61,432 nt of DNA, from positions 1-61,432 of the IMG/VR virus record IMGVR_UViG_3300031933_000107; one strand, given 5' to 3'. This document shows, one piece after another, positions 17,938 to 27,505 of the stretch. A model generated the notes under the pieces. That model made no database searches, had not been told where the DNA came from, and worked only from the letters and a program-made list of their open reading frames with translations. A program made the translations under genes and the position numbers. The first letter of the stretch is position 1, and every line of letters starts with the position of its first letter. This DNA is from a virus.

Positions 17938-19095
17938 TTACACTCTCCTCCTGACCTGTTGCGCCATAACGCTAAGGTCGTTGATATAGCCACGCTGCCC
18001 GAACATCCGCAGCTCAAAAGAAAAATGCCTGCCCCTCAATCCCCTGCCAAACTGGATTCTGCCGTTGGTCAGATGTTCCGCAACTTCATTCGGCAAAGGG
18101 TAGGTGTAGGTGGCTGGCATACCCGTCTGAGTTGTAGTGACACTCATATCGGCCTCGCCTTCCAATTCGTATTCAAGGTAGGCGGCAACGGGGTGGGTCA
18201 ACGGCCCTCCGCTCATATCAATGCGGCCAGTGACAACCTTCGCCTCGATCTGCTCACTACCACCTGACAGCGCAAACACGCCTGCGTCAGACTCGCCGTA
18301 CATAACCCCATCAATCACAACCAGCCGTGTGAACGTGTATGGTGCGTACCGGCTCATTGCCCAGCCATCCACACACGCAGTCCATGCCTGCCCTGCTTCA
18401 GATCCTTCACCCAGAACCTGATCGCCAATCAGAAGCCACTCGCTCACCACGTCTGCGGCGCTCAGGCTGTCTGTAACACCATCGCTCACAGATGCGGTTT
18501 CTGTTACCGCTACCGTTACTGTCGTGCTGGTATCGTCCACACCATCAAGTACAGTTGCAGCGTCTGCAACAACATCAAGCGCCTGCAGGGTTCCTGAAGC
18601 CTGACCAGATGCGCCTGCGGTATCTTCCACAAGATCGGTAGCGGCCTGGTAACTGTAATCTGCAATCCGTGCCTGATCAGTGACTGTTGACTGGCTGGCA
18701 CGATGACCAAGCACCTCATCAGTGATACGGGCCTGATCGGTAATCACTGACCCCGAAAGCTCGATCAAGGCGTCACCGGCAGTCGCAGCATCCGTGTGAA
18801 TCACGACAAGCCTGTGGGTGTACTGATCTGACACCCTGGCTGAATCGGACAGCAAAGCGGCTGATTGCCTGTGATCTATCAATTCATCACCGATAAAGGC
18901 CAACTCAGCTATGACGCCCAGACCGCTATCGAATACTTCGTCACCCATTGTCGCCTGATCGGTATGGATAACGCCGAGCGTGAACAGGGCAACAGCGGTC
19001 GCCTTTGCTGTGCTCTCTGCAATGCTGCGAAGCCCCATCCATGTGCCATCGCTGGCAACGGCTGTCTCCTGGGTGTCGTCCCGGTAGTTACTCAT
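17938..19095 (-). CDS. Tail-associated virion protein with D-A-x-x-x-D-E repeats
   Basis: The protein has 385 residues. Between about residues 40 and 235 a unit of roughly 20-25 residues recurs, with cores such as HTDQATMGDEV, TDQARITDEVL and TDQARIADYS. The C-terminal 150 residues are mixed beta/Gly-rich (FTRLVVIDGVMYGESDAGVF, GRGLRGRHFSFELRMFGQRG), which resembles a globular tail domain. It overlaps the upstream gene by 8 bp. A structural role in the tail tip is inferred from position. Confidence 0.75.
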   Translation of the reverse strand: MSNYRDDTQETAVASDGTWMGLRSIAESTAKATAVALFTLGVIHTDQATMGDEVFDSGLGVIAELAFIGDELIDHRQSAALLSDSARVSDQYTHRLVVIHTDAATAGDALIELSGSVITDQARITDEVLGHRASQSTVTDQARIADYSYQAATDLVEDTAGASGQASGTLQALDVVADAATVLDGVDDTSTTVTVAVTETASVSDGVTDSLSAADVVSEWLLIGDQVLGEGSEAGQAWTACVDGWAMSRYAPYTFTRLVVIDGVMYGESDAGVFALSGGSEQIEAKVVTGRIDMSGGPLTHPVAAYLEYELEGEADMSVTTTQTGMPATYTYPLPNEVAEHLTNGRIQFGRGLRGRHFSFELRMFGQRGYINDLSVMAQQVRRRV

Positions 19096-21685
19096 TGATA
19101 ACCCCTATGAAATGATGGGCAGATTTGTGATCGGCCAGACTGGTGTATCCCCAATGTTTGCGCTTGCCATCTACCTTCTCGGACAGGTTGGCATACTCGG
19201 AATCGCCAAACGTCACACTGCAGCCGTCACGGTAGAAAATACCCACGTATGGGTCTGGCGAACCCAGAAAATAGGTATTATCCAGTTTGTTTTTATGCAC
19301 CAGTCTTGGGTATGTTTGCTGGCTGTAATCAAGCCGCCATGACTCACTACCATCATCTTGTTCTGTGCGGGAGTAAGGCTGATGCGGCGGCGCACCTCCG
19401 CCCCCTCCCATTTGCCAAACATTGGCCTGCGGGTGAATAAGCCATGTGTAATCAGCAGGCAGGCCGGGTATCCAGCTTCCGTTATCCGCGAAGTCAGAAC
19501 AGGCGGACGGGTTGTACTCCTCCATTTCCACCCATACCGGGCTGCCGTCCTCTGGGTAGGGCCTGCCGTTCATTACCGGCAAACCACCGGCCCAATGCAT
19601 AACGAAGTCATACGTCCAGTAACGGTAACTTGTCGGGTCGCGCACATACTTCTGCACACTGCTTTCAGTTGTGCGCTCGCCTGTAACTCTATCGTGCTGG
19701 GCGTGAATCAGTGTGTTGCGGTTGAGGTAAGGGATGCAAACGGCCACCTCGAAGGAATGTCCTTCCGAGTACCGGGTATGGGTATCATGGGTAAAGTAGC
19801 GATTGCGCCACAAGGTCCCCGGCTTCCAGAACGGGGCGTCAAACTGAAACCACGGCGTATGGTCATACCCCTTATCCCTTCCCACGATCTTCGTGAAGGT
19901 TTCGGATGGCGTGATTGCTTTACGCTCGTCCAGATCCGTAGTGTAGAAGTGCCCCATCAGGGATGTTGACGTGTGCGATACCGTTTGCGTCCACGACCCA
20001 ACTATCATGCACTCCTCGTAATCGTTCTCAACGTCACGCTGGTAACTGCGGCCATCCCGAAAATACTTCACCACTTTCAGGTCATCGCCTGTGAAGTAGC
20101 AGAACATGATCGTGTCGCAGTTCGGGTAGCTGGATTTGTACCGGCCATTGATCAGCGGCAGAAAATCGTGCGATACGCAGCCACCCATAAATGGCTCCGG
20201 GTATTTGATCTGCGGCTGGTACATGAACTTGGCCGGGTGATAAAGATAGCCACGGCCAAACTCCACAACACTTCCCGAATGGCTGGCAATAGGCGTCATC
20301 TCCCTGGCGTCCCAATACTCAAGCTCGGCCTCGTCAACCTCCCATCTGGCACGATCCAGCAACTCATCAACACTCACGCGCCGGAGTTTGTACTTGATCG
20401 CAAGGTCTTTCGCCGTGTTGCCCTCCATCATGCGATACAAACCGCTCAGGTACATATTGAGTCTATTCATTTCATGGTCGGACTCTATGTGCCAGTCTCG
20501 GGGCAGGCGGCCGTTATTCGGGTCATTCCCAAGCCTTAGCGATAACTTGTAGGCCAAGCCATACCCCAGGCCTTCGTCATCGTAATAGTCGTAGCAGGTG
20601 TTGTAGCCCTGGCTTCCAGTGCTGTTGAATGACCAGCCGCACGCGGTTGAGTACGCAATATGTGAGTAGAAGTCAGCCGTATCGCAAACTTTGATGATCA
20701 CGCCAGCTCTGCGCCATGCCTCAAATTCATCAGTGCCGGCCGGGAATGACTCGCCGCTCGGCATCCCACCAAAGCGATCGAGTATCTTCAGGATCTCGCT
20801 ATCCCCTTTCTCCTCCATGAATTCACGAAAAGTATCAGTGGTAGAGGCTGGAACAATGGGGAGCGGCATTGCATAGACGCCTTTTGGCGATACGCGCACC
20901 AGCCACGGGCTGCGCTCAACATCAAACACAACCGCATCGGTGCAGTTGAATTTGTAGTCATAGCGAAATTGACCATCAACAGGCGGACGCCCTGTGTAGC
21001 CTGGCAGCCTGACGTTGCCAAGCTCAAGGCTGATCCTGTCCTGCACCTCTTTCGGCAGCGTCATTCTTGCCTGCTCAATCGGGTTGCCGGGCAGCTTGTC
21101 GAAGTCCTGACGGCCATAGCCGCCGACAATTTGCATAACTTCAGCCATCGCACCGGAATACCACGTTGGCCTCTGCTGGACGTACTGCGTATAGGTGTTC
21201 GTGCCGGGGTTTTCCGGCTCAAACTCAAAGAACATGGTGTGATACTTGATGCGGAATCGCTGCAGGGATACGTCTGCAGGAACCTGCGCCTGCTCGTCCT
21301 GCTGATCTTCTTCCGGGTACCTGGCAATCCTGCGCCGAGTCTCCTCGGTCAGTTGCATCCCAAGCCCCTGCTCCGGCTGAAGAATGGCATCCTTCACAAC
21401 ACCTGAGAAAAGCATGGGTATGTAATCCTGAGCCACACCATCAAAGGTTTCTGGCGGCTCCTCGCTCGAGCCTGGCTTGTGAGTAATGCACTTGAAAACC
21501 CCGCCCATATCCTGCGCGATCATGTAGCCGCCATCAGGCAGCGCCTTAACCATGCGTAGACTGCTTACGCCTGACAGGTGTTTCAGGTTGGTCAGGCGCC
21601 GGGCGGTCAGCTCGATGAAGGCATTGTCATCATCGGTCGGCTCGGCGCCATGAGCCAATACACCTCTTGGGCGGGGCTGGTGCAT
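19088..21685 (-). CDS. Large tail structural protein
   Basis: The protein has 865 residues and is rich in Tyr, Trp and Gly with few helical stretches, suggesting a beta-rich virion protein. Residues 1-90 contain GGYMIAQDMGGVFKCIT. Internal Cys are frequent (DYYDDEGLGYGLAYKLSL follows several). No catalytic motif is evident. It lies in the tail cluster between a 191-residue protein and the repeat protein. The family is not recognised. Confidence 0.75.
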   Translation of the reverse strand: MHQPRPRGVLAHGAEPTDDDNAFIELTARRLTNLKHLSGVSSLRMVKALPDGGYMIAQDMGGVFKCITHKPGSSEEPPETFDGVAQDYIPMLFSGVVKDAILQPEQGLGMQLTEETRRRIARYPEEDQQDEQAQVPADVSLQRFRIKYHTMFFEFEPENPGTNTYTQYVQQRPTWYSGAMAEVMQIVGGYGRQDFDKLPGNPIEQARMTLPKEVQDRISLELGNVRLPGYTGRPPVDGQFRYDYKFNCTDAVVFDVERSPWLVRVSPKGVYAMPLPIVPASTTDTFREFMEEKGDSEILKILDRFGGMPSGESFPAGTDEFEAWRRAGVIIKVCDTADFYSHIAYSTACGWSFNSTGSQGYNTCYDYYDDEGLGYGLAYKLSLRLGNDPNNGRLPRDWHIESDHEMNRLNMYLSGLYRMMEGNTAKDLAIKYKLRRVSVDELLDRARWEVDEAELEYWDAREMTPIASHSGSVVEFGRGYLYHPAKFMYQPQIKYPEPFMGGCVSHDFLPLINGRYKSSYPNCDTIMFCYFTGDDLKVVKYFRDGRSYQRDVENDYEECMIVGSWTQTVSHTSTSLMGHFYTTDLDERKAITPSETFTKIVGRDKGYDHTPWFQFDAPFWKPGTLWRNRYFTHDTHTRYSEGHSFEVAVCIPYLNRNTLIHAQHDRVTGERTTESSVQKYVRDPTSYRYWTYDFVMHWAGGLPVMNGRPYPEDGSPVWVEMEEYNPSACSDFADNGSWIPGLPADYTWLIHPQANVWQMGGGGGAPPHQPYSRTEQDDGSESWRLDYSQQTYPRLVHKNKLDNTYFLGSPDPYVGIFYRDGCSVTFGDSEYANLSEKVDGKRKHWGYTSLADHKSAHHFIGVINE

Positions 21686-21687
21686 TG

Positions 21688-22263
21688 TTACACCGTCAGG
21701 CTGAGGCGGTAGCCAACATCATAGGTATCACCGTCCTGAAACACTCGGGCAGCGGTGTACTTGGTGGCCGAGATCAGCTTGCCGGTGGTGCCGCCTCTTG
21801 AGCTGTTGGTGAGCAAGGCTGCGCCGGTCACGTTCAGCTGCGAAGAAGTGGCAATGGTCAGGCTGGCAACAGCGCCCATGTTATCAATGGAGTTGCCGTT
21901 GGTGTCGGTCGGCGTCCATACGGGGCGAGTAGGGCTGGTATAGCCTTCGCTCATGCTGACAATTTCGGATGCAACAGTGGCAAAGTTCGCTGCAGTCCAG
22001 TTGGCTGCCGGTGCCGCACTGCCACTGAACAGGGCGATATGGTAACTGGCAGGCTTAGCTGCTGCGCCAAGCGCCACGTTCAGGATGTGAGCAAGACCCT
22101 CGTCCACGATCAGGTTGCTGTTGATCTCCCAAGCGCCGCCGTTCACGCGATCAAAGTATTCGCCTGATGCGATCACGCCCTGGCGGGGGAAGTACAGACC
22201 CTCCTCCGTCATATCGTAAACGTCATCCTTCAAGGCTTTCGCCAGTTCATTACGCAAAGTCAT
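21688..22263 (-). CDS. Phage tail protein (small)
   Basis: The protein has 191 residues from the ATG at 22263; GGGG lies 6 bp upstream, and the longer frame to 22440 overlaps the neighbouring gene. The sequence (YHIALFSGSAAPAANWTAAN, EIVSMSEGYTSPTRP, then VTGAALLTNSSRGGTTGKL) resembles a family of small phage structural proteins encoded near tail genes. The role is inferred from position. Confidence 0.75.
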   Translation of the reverse strand: MTLRNELAKALKDDVYDMTEEGLYFPRQGVIASGEYFDRVNGGAWEINSNLIVDEGLAHILNVALGAAAKPASYHIALFSGSAAPAANWTAANFATVASEIVSMSEGYTSPTRPVWTPTDTNGNSIDNMGAVASLTIATSSQLNVTGAALLTNSSRGGTTGKLISATKYTAARVFQDGDTYDVGYRLSLTV

Positions 22264-22298
22264 TGGGGTACCCCGTTTGTTTTCAGCTGAATAAGTCG

Positions 22299-23486
22299 TC
22301 ACGATACAGCTGTAACAATGCGCCGCTCCAACTCTACAGAGGTGCCAGCATTCCCGGCGATACCATCCATAACGCCACGCTGTAGCTCTACCAGTTCGCC
22401 AGATGCGGTACCCACGACATACCCATTGCCAGCCAGCCAAAGCGCCGCACCATCCCCGGCAATCCCCATCTCGCCTGCTGTATTGGCTGAGAGCTGGATT
22501 GCGCTACCGGGTACCGGCGGGCGTGAGGCTTTGCGCATAACGGTCATTTGGTCTGGGGTTGCGCCCTGAATGAAGGCTACATGATCGACTTGCCCAATCC
22601 AGATACCGCCGCTCACCGGCTGCACAAAGGTGATTCTCTGCGGCATAATGATGAAGCCGTGACGCTCATCGTGAAGGTGGTACGCCAGCGGTTCCGAGAA
22701 CCTGAGAATGTTTGCACGCGCATTGATCAGGCGGCCACGCCAGTAGTGAAGGAAGCTCCCGGTCGGCATTGGTGACAGGTACCGGAAGGCCGCAGTTCCT
22801 CCAAGATCCGGCATGGTGGTAATCGAAACAGTGGTCACTGACAGCGGGTAATCGTGCTCTTTGCGCAGCTCCCCGCCATCAGGATCGGTCAGGTACAGCC
22901 GGTATCCGGTCACGGACAGATCAAGGCAAAGGGGTATGGTAATCTCAAGCGATCCGTTATCCGGCAGAGTGATCTGTGTCATCTCAGACAGACCAGACTC
23001 CTGCCCGTCACGCAGCCATGCGACAGCGGCTCCGTAGCGCCCTGCTGCCAGCGATCCGCTACCCTCGCCCACCATTGGGGCGGCTGGTGTTTCGAGCGTC
23101 AGACGCCGCGCCTGCTGCCCGTCAAAGGCAAAGATGCCGGAAGGCGCAGCCACCACCACCTGATTGTTCAGCACAGCATGGAAGGCGTCACCCTCGCCAA
23201 CAACGGCCAGAACGGTATGCGTCCACTGATCGGGGTTGACCAGCACCCATTCATCGCCCAGCGTTGCAAAGGTATCGCCATGCAATGGGCTTTGCCATAG
23301 GTTCCGGTACGGCGTGTCTGTGACAAGCATCACACCTTTGCGCATCAGTATCTCGCCGGAAGCGTTGATATCCACGTTGACAGCATCACGCACATAATGG
23401 CGCCGGGCATCGCCCTGTTGGTGGAGTCGCTTATCTTCGATCTCGGTGCTCATGCCGGTAATTGGCATCAATGAAATATCCGGCAT
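22299..23486 (-). CDS. Tail protein, beta-propeller-like
   Basis: The protein has 395 residues. It begins with a loop typical of phage tail components (RDAVNVDINASGEILMRKG) and then shows repeated beta blades (GIFAFDGQQARRLTLETPAA, GRYGAAVAWLRDGQESGLSE, TGYRLYLTDPDG). This pattern resembles the tail/nozzle proteins of short-tailed phages. The start codon overlaps the stop of the 1338-residue gene (TGATG) and has AAGGGGG ahead of it. Confidence 0.7.
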   Translation of the reverse strand: MPDISLMPITGMSTEIEDKRLHQQGDARRHYVRDAVNVDINASGEILMRKGVMLVTDTPYRNLWQSPLHGDTFATLGDEWVLVNPDQWTHTVLAVVGEGDAFHAVLNNQVVVAAPSGIFAFDGQQARRLTLETPAAPMVGEGSGSLAAGRYGAAVAWLRDGQESGLSEMTQITLPDNGSLEITIPLCLDLSVTGYRLYLTDPDGGELRKEHDYPLSVTTVSITTMPDLGGTAAFRYLSPMPTGSFLHYWRGRLINARANILRFSEPLAYHLHDERHGFIIMPQRITFVQPVSGGIWIGQVDHVAFIQGATPDQMTVMRKASRPPVPGSAIQLSANTAGEMGIAGDGAALWLAGNGYVVGTASGELVELQRGVMDGIAGNAGTSVELERRIVTAVS

Positions 23487-26400
23487 CAGAATGCCCCCTT
23501 GCGGTATTGGTTTGCGTTACCGTCCGGTCGTATGTAATGAACGGCGTGTTTAATATCCGGTGTACCTGCCTGCTCGAATTCAAATCCTGCGGCCTGTACC
23601 TCCTGCTCTTTCGGTGCGGGCATGTAGGCGTTGCGTACCCTCATGCGCTGATCGAAAGCCTCCAGCTGGTACTCGCTGATAAAGGCATTGAATCCATCCA
23701 TCACAACGTCACGCACCCGCCTGGAAACCCACGGCTCAGGCACGACCGACTGATCCATGCCTTCAGGTATGGTTGGCATCAGCGGCCCTACGCGCAGCCC
23801 TTGCCACATATACGGGCCGTCTCCCCACTTGCGGGTACCCATCAATGCAGCGTCACGGCCCTGCGGGTGGATCTGCCGGTGGAGGTGCTCAATCAGGGAC
23901 TTGCTGAACTCGGTTGCAAGTAGCGCCTTTGGTTTTACTGCCCTCGGCCCTGGCGGGACGTAGTGCCAAACCTCTGGCCTGCCGTAGACCGCCATGTTTT
24001 CAGAATCGAATTGCACAAGCTCGCGTGTTCCGGGTACCTCATGGAAGCCGTTACGCAGCGTATTGAACCCATCAGGCAGAATGTAGTTGGTTCCGAGCTG
24101 AACATCAGGGCGCCCGACAAATATCTCGGTGTATCCATTGCGACGGGTTACTATGGTTCGGTGTCGCAGCGTTACGGCCGCTCGCCCGAATACGGCAGTC
24201 GGAGTCCTGCGGTAGCCGTCAATAGGGTGTAGCCCTGGAGTTCCTACAGGGTGGTTTATCTTTGCCTGCTGCGTAGCCTCGGTCATGGCGTATATCGTGT
24301 GCGGTGACACTCTAACCCGCTCCGGCTCGAATACCTCATCGTTCGGGAATGGCTCAACCAGCAGGCTTCGCACCTTCAGGCCAACATACGGCTCGCCAAT
24401 GTTCAGTTCGTAATACCCTGGCTCGACACGGATAGAGTTTGATTCGACAAGGTGGCCGCCAAACTTGGTAGCTGGATCTTCCTGCTGCACATAGATCACC
24501 TGTTGGTTGATAACAGGCATCGGCACCTGCCGGTTTGTCTCGTCCTTGGGCGGCTCAATGCCGTAGCCTTCGCCAATGGGTGTTCCGTCAGGCTCATATT
24601 CAGAATCAAGGCTGATTGTCTGCAGCGAATACGGCGGCGCCCCTGTTCTGATAACTGTTAACTTGTCGCCAAACGAAAGCGCCCGGATGCCAGTAATCGG
24701 TATCGTCCTGTCTCGATCCGCGATAGATGCCCTGCCGAACAGCGCCGTAACTGCCCCGTCCATATTGATAGGACGCCATTCAAGGCGTACATGCGTATCG
24801 CCAAATTCATCTGAGGCCCGGCCACGGGTGCCCAGCTCGGGCGTAACATTGTGAACACGCGGATAGCCGTAGTCGTTGCGCAGCGTCCAGCGAGGCGTTA
24901 TCCGGTTGAAGCGAATTGTCAGTGAGGCAAGCCCTATGCCGCTTGAATCGTAGCCGATACCATCCACATAGCGGGTGTATAGCTTGACGTTCTGAGGCTC
25001 AATTCTGGGCGCATCAATGCTGTATCGCTTCTCGATAGACAACTCTCGGATGCGATCCGCCACCATCGGGTATCCCAGCACGGCAGCATCATAGCCGCCA
25101 ATCCAGTTGTAATACCGGCGCGTGTTCTCGACAGTGTGCTGATCCCCGGCCTGATCACTGAAGCCTTCAGGTCTGACCACCATCGCATCATTGGCGATAA
25201 CAGACCATGATGAAATGTAGGGCGCCTCCATGCCTTCAATGCGCAGCAGTCGGTAACGCATTGCAACCATGCTGGATTCGTTAATGGTTAGGCCATCAAT
25301 CCCTTCCGGCAGTATCGGCCTGGCAGCATTAAACACCTGCTGATCGCCAATACGGGCAGCGTTCTGCCCTGTGGTTCTCAGGCTCTTTGTCCGGTTCTCT
25401 ATGGCAGTCCACTGCGGCCAGCGAGGGGGGTTAAGCTGACTGTCTGGGTCGAAGTACATTGTGATGTACTGGCGAAGATTCCAGATACTGACCTTGCCCC
25501 AGCGGTCAGCCGGTTGCGCCCACTTCGCGCTATCAGGCAGAACCGTTTGCAGGCTGTTGTATGCCAGCGCCTGCCCGTACAGGCCGGTAAAGCCAAGCGG
25601 ATAGACGGTCGTGATTGGTGGAATGACACGGGTACCAAATCGCGCAGCATCAAACCCTATCGGCAACAGGATGCGGGTGCCGCCTACCATGTGGCCGGTC
25701 GCAAACTCAGTGAATATGCTCCTGGGTTCAATCTGCCTGTCAGCATTTGAAAGCATCGGCCTTCCGTGCCGGTCAAGCTGCGAACCAAACGCCAACATGT
25801 AGCGGCGTCCGTGCTCAATAAGCGGCTTGCTGTACCGGCTCTGGTCCTTGCCTTCATGCTCGATGTGGCGGTACCTGAACCAGATTGAAGGCGCGCCATG
25901 AAGGTCGGCATTCTTGCCGGAGGCAAACAGCGTTCGGATTCGGTGCCAAACAGTAGGGCTGCCGGTTAACCCTGCCATGCCAGCCGGTGAGATCGAAGGC
26001 GGCTGCGTGACCTTTGCTGTCCCTATTGCCAGCTGATCTGATCCCCTGCCGTAGATGTACCGGATGCGGAAAGAGATAAACTGAGAGACTGGTGTTAACG
26101 GCTCGACACCATCAGGAATGATTGAGGGCGTCTTGTTGCGGATACTGGTTTCACCGGACAGTAGCGCATCAAAACCTGCAGCCGGAACATACCGCCTATT
26201 GCTGCGAAACTCCGCCCAATCTGAACCTTCAAAGGCGTAAAGCCCATACGGGTAAATGAAGGCTGATAAGTTTCGAGCTGACACATCACCGAAGATGCCT
26301 GTTCCAAGTACAAGGCCGGGATACACCCTGCGGGTCGGGTCAAAGACTTTAGGGTATCCAATAATCTCACCAGTGCCTAGGCCTTGAGGCTCAACAAAGG

Positions 26401-27502
26401 TAGTCCAAAAATCAATCTCAGGATCGCCAAACCTTGACGAAACCCAGCCTTGAGGACGTGGCGGGAATTGAACCAGTGGGCCGCTGATAGCCGTGCCGTA
26501 AATGCTCGACGGGTACACCATGCGCGGTGATACATTTGGACTCCCCGCACCGAGCCAGGGCATCCCTTTAACCGTCACGAACTGGTCTGCGGTGGTGTTT
26601 ACTACAAGCGCCCGGCCATAACTCGCCTGATCACGCCCCGATACGTCTACATGCTTGACGCCACCAAGTACGGCAGGCTTTCCGTGTGCGTCAGACTTCC
26701 AGTCGTGCGCCCACAGGAATGACAGATAGTTGTAGAGAACAGGGTGTCCGTAATAGGTTTCAACAAGACCGGATGGATGAATGCCGTGCGCTGCAAGTCG
26801 CACATTATGATGGGCGCCAATACCTTCTGGCGGTAGACCCTGAGGCGAAACAAATTCAAGCATCCGCTTAACAGACGGCGTTGAAAGCTCAAGTGAATCC
26901 CATCCCGTTACAGGTACCTGAGATTCTTCTGCGGGCAGCGTCCACGCAGCATTCAACACCCATTGAGCGGGGTTGTAGTCGGACTTTTTCCCCACCCAGT
27001 TTGCGTCAAGCACCCACTCAGGGAAAGCGTATTCCCACGGGTGTAGAACGTATATCTTGCCCTGAATCAGGGATGTGTTCGCACCCTGGGGCCGTATGGT
27101 TTCAGTCCATGTGAGGATAGGTTCAGGAACTGGCTCGTCCTGAATACCAAGAGGCGATATGTAGGTGAGGTTGGCCCAGGTTGCCGTGATACCGAATTGA
27201 GGGCTGCTGTACTGATCAGCACCTACCCAGCTTGCATTGATAACGAACTGTTGTGGAAGGTAATCACCGGCCCTGCCGATTGTCATCCAATCAGCTACAG
27301 CACCTGGTGCGATCCCTTGCGTCGCCGCAATCTCAGTCCATTTCAGTAAAACAGACTCGACAGGCGGACAAGGCACGCCCTCTGCTGCGAGATATCTCGG
27401 GTTACTTCCCCAGAATGCCGCAATGGTTGAAGCCGGTGCCGGGTAGCTGTCAGAGCCAAGCCATGTAGGGTTGATCATGGCAATCGGCGCACTGTAGCTC
27501 AT
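23486..27502 (-). CDS. Very large repetitive tail protein
   Basis: The protein has 1,338 residues. From about residue 230 to 1260 a short unit recurs dozens of times: FG-x-P/A-x-V followed some 5-10 residues later by R-x-I-x-P-x-G (examples FGTRVIPPI, YGRPEVWHYV, RQIHPQGRDAALMGTRKW). The first 180 residues carry a different repeat, INPTWLGSDSYPAP / INASWVGADQYSSP / LDANWVGKKSDYNP. The Pro/Gly/Arg-rich repeats suggest a beta-solenoid or bead-like shaft. It is probably a tail or receptor-contacting structure. No catalytic site was seen. Confidence 0.75.
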   Translation of the reverse strand: MSYSAPIAMINPTWLGSDSYPAPASTIAAFWGSNPRYLAAEGVPCPPVESVLLKWTEIAATQGIAPGAVADWMTIGRAGDYLPQQFVINASWVGADQYSSPQFGITATWANLTYISPLGIQDEPVPEPILTWTETIRPQGANTSLIQGKIYVLHPWEYAFPEWVLDANWVGKKSDYNPAQWVLNAAWTLPAEESQVPVTGWDSLELSTPSVKRMLEFVSPQGLPPEGIGAHHNVRLAAHGIHPSGLVETYYGHPVLYNYLSFLWAHDWKSDAHGKPAVLGGVKHVDVSGRDQASYGRALVVNTTADQFVTVKGMPWLGAGSPNVSPRMVYPSSIYGTAISGPLVQFPPRPQGWVSSRFGDPEIDFWTTFVEPQGLGTGEIIGYPKVFDPTRRVYPGLVLGTGIFGDVSARNLSAFIYPYGLYAFEGSDWAEFRSNRRYVPAAGFDALLSGETSIRNKTPSIIPDGVEPLTPVSQFISFRIRYIYGRGSDQLAIGTAKVTQPPSISPAGMAGLTGSPTVWHRIRTLFASGKNADLHGAPSIWFRYRHIEHEGKDQSRYSKPLIEHGRRYMLAFGSQLDRHGRPMLSNADRQIEPRSIFTEFATGHMVGGTRILLPIGFDAARFGTRVIPPITTVYPLGFTGLYGQALAYNSLQTVLPDSAKWAQPADRWGKVSIWNLRQYITMYFDPDSQLNPPRWPQWTAIENRTKSLRTTGQNAARIGDQQVFNAARPILPEGIDGLTINESSMVAMRYRLLRIEGMEAPYISSWSVIANDAMVVRPEGFSDQAGDQHTVENTRRYYNWIGGYDAAVLGYPMVADRIRELSIEKRYSIDAPRIEPQNVKLYTRYVDGIGYDSSGIGLASLTIRFNRITPRWTLRNDYGYPRVHNVTPELGTRGRASDEFGDTHVRLEWRPINMDGAVTALFGRASIADRDRTIPITGIRALSFGDKLTVIRTGAPPYSLQTISLDSEYEPDGTPIGEGYGIEPPKDETNRQVPMPVINQQVIYVQQEDPATKFGGHLVESNSIRVEPGYYELNIGEPYVGLKVRSLLVEPFPNDEVFEPERVRVSPHTIYAMTEATQQAKINHPVGTPGLHPIDGYRRTPTAVFGRAAVTLRHRTIVTRRNGYTEIFVGRPDVQLGTNYILPDGFNTLRNGFHEVPGTRELVQFDSENMAVYGRPEVWHYVPPGPRAVKPKALLATEFSKSLIEHLHRQIHPQGRDAALMGTRKWGDGPYMWQGLRVGPLMPTIPEGMDQSVVPEPWVSRRVRDVVMDGFNAFISEYQLEAFDQRMRVRNAYMPAPKEQEVQAAGFEFEQAGTPDIKHAVHYIRPDGNANQYRKGAF

Positions 27503-27505
27503 CGC

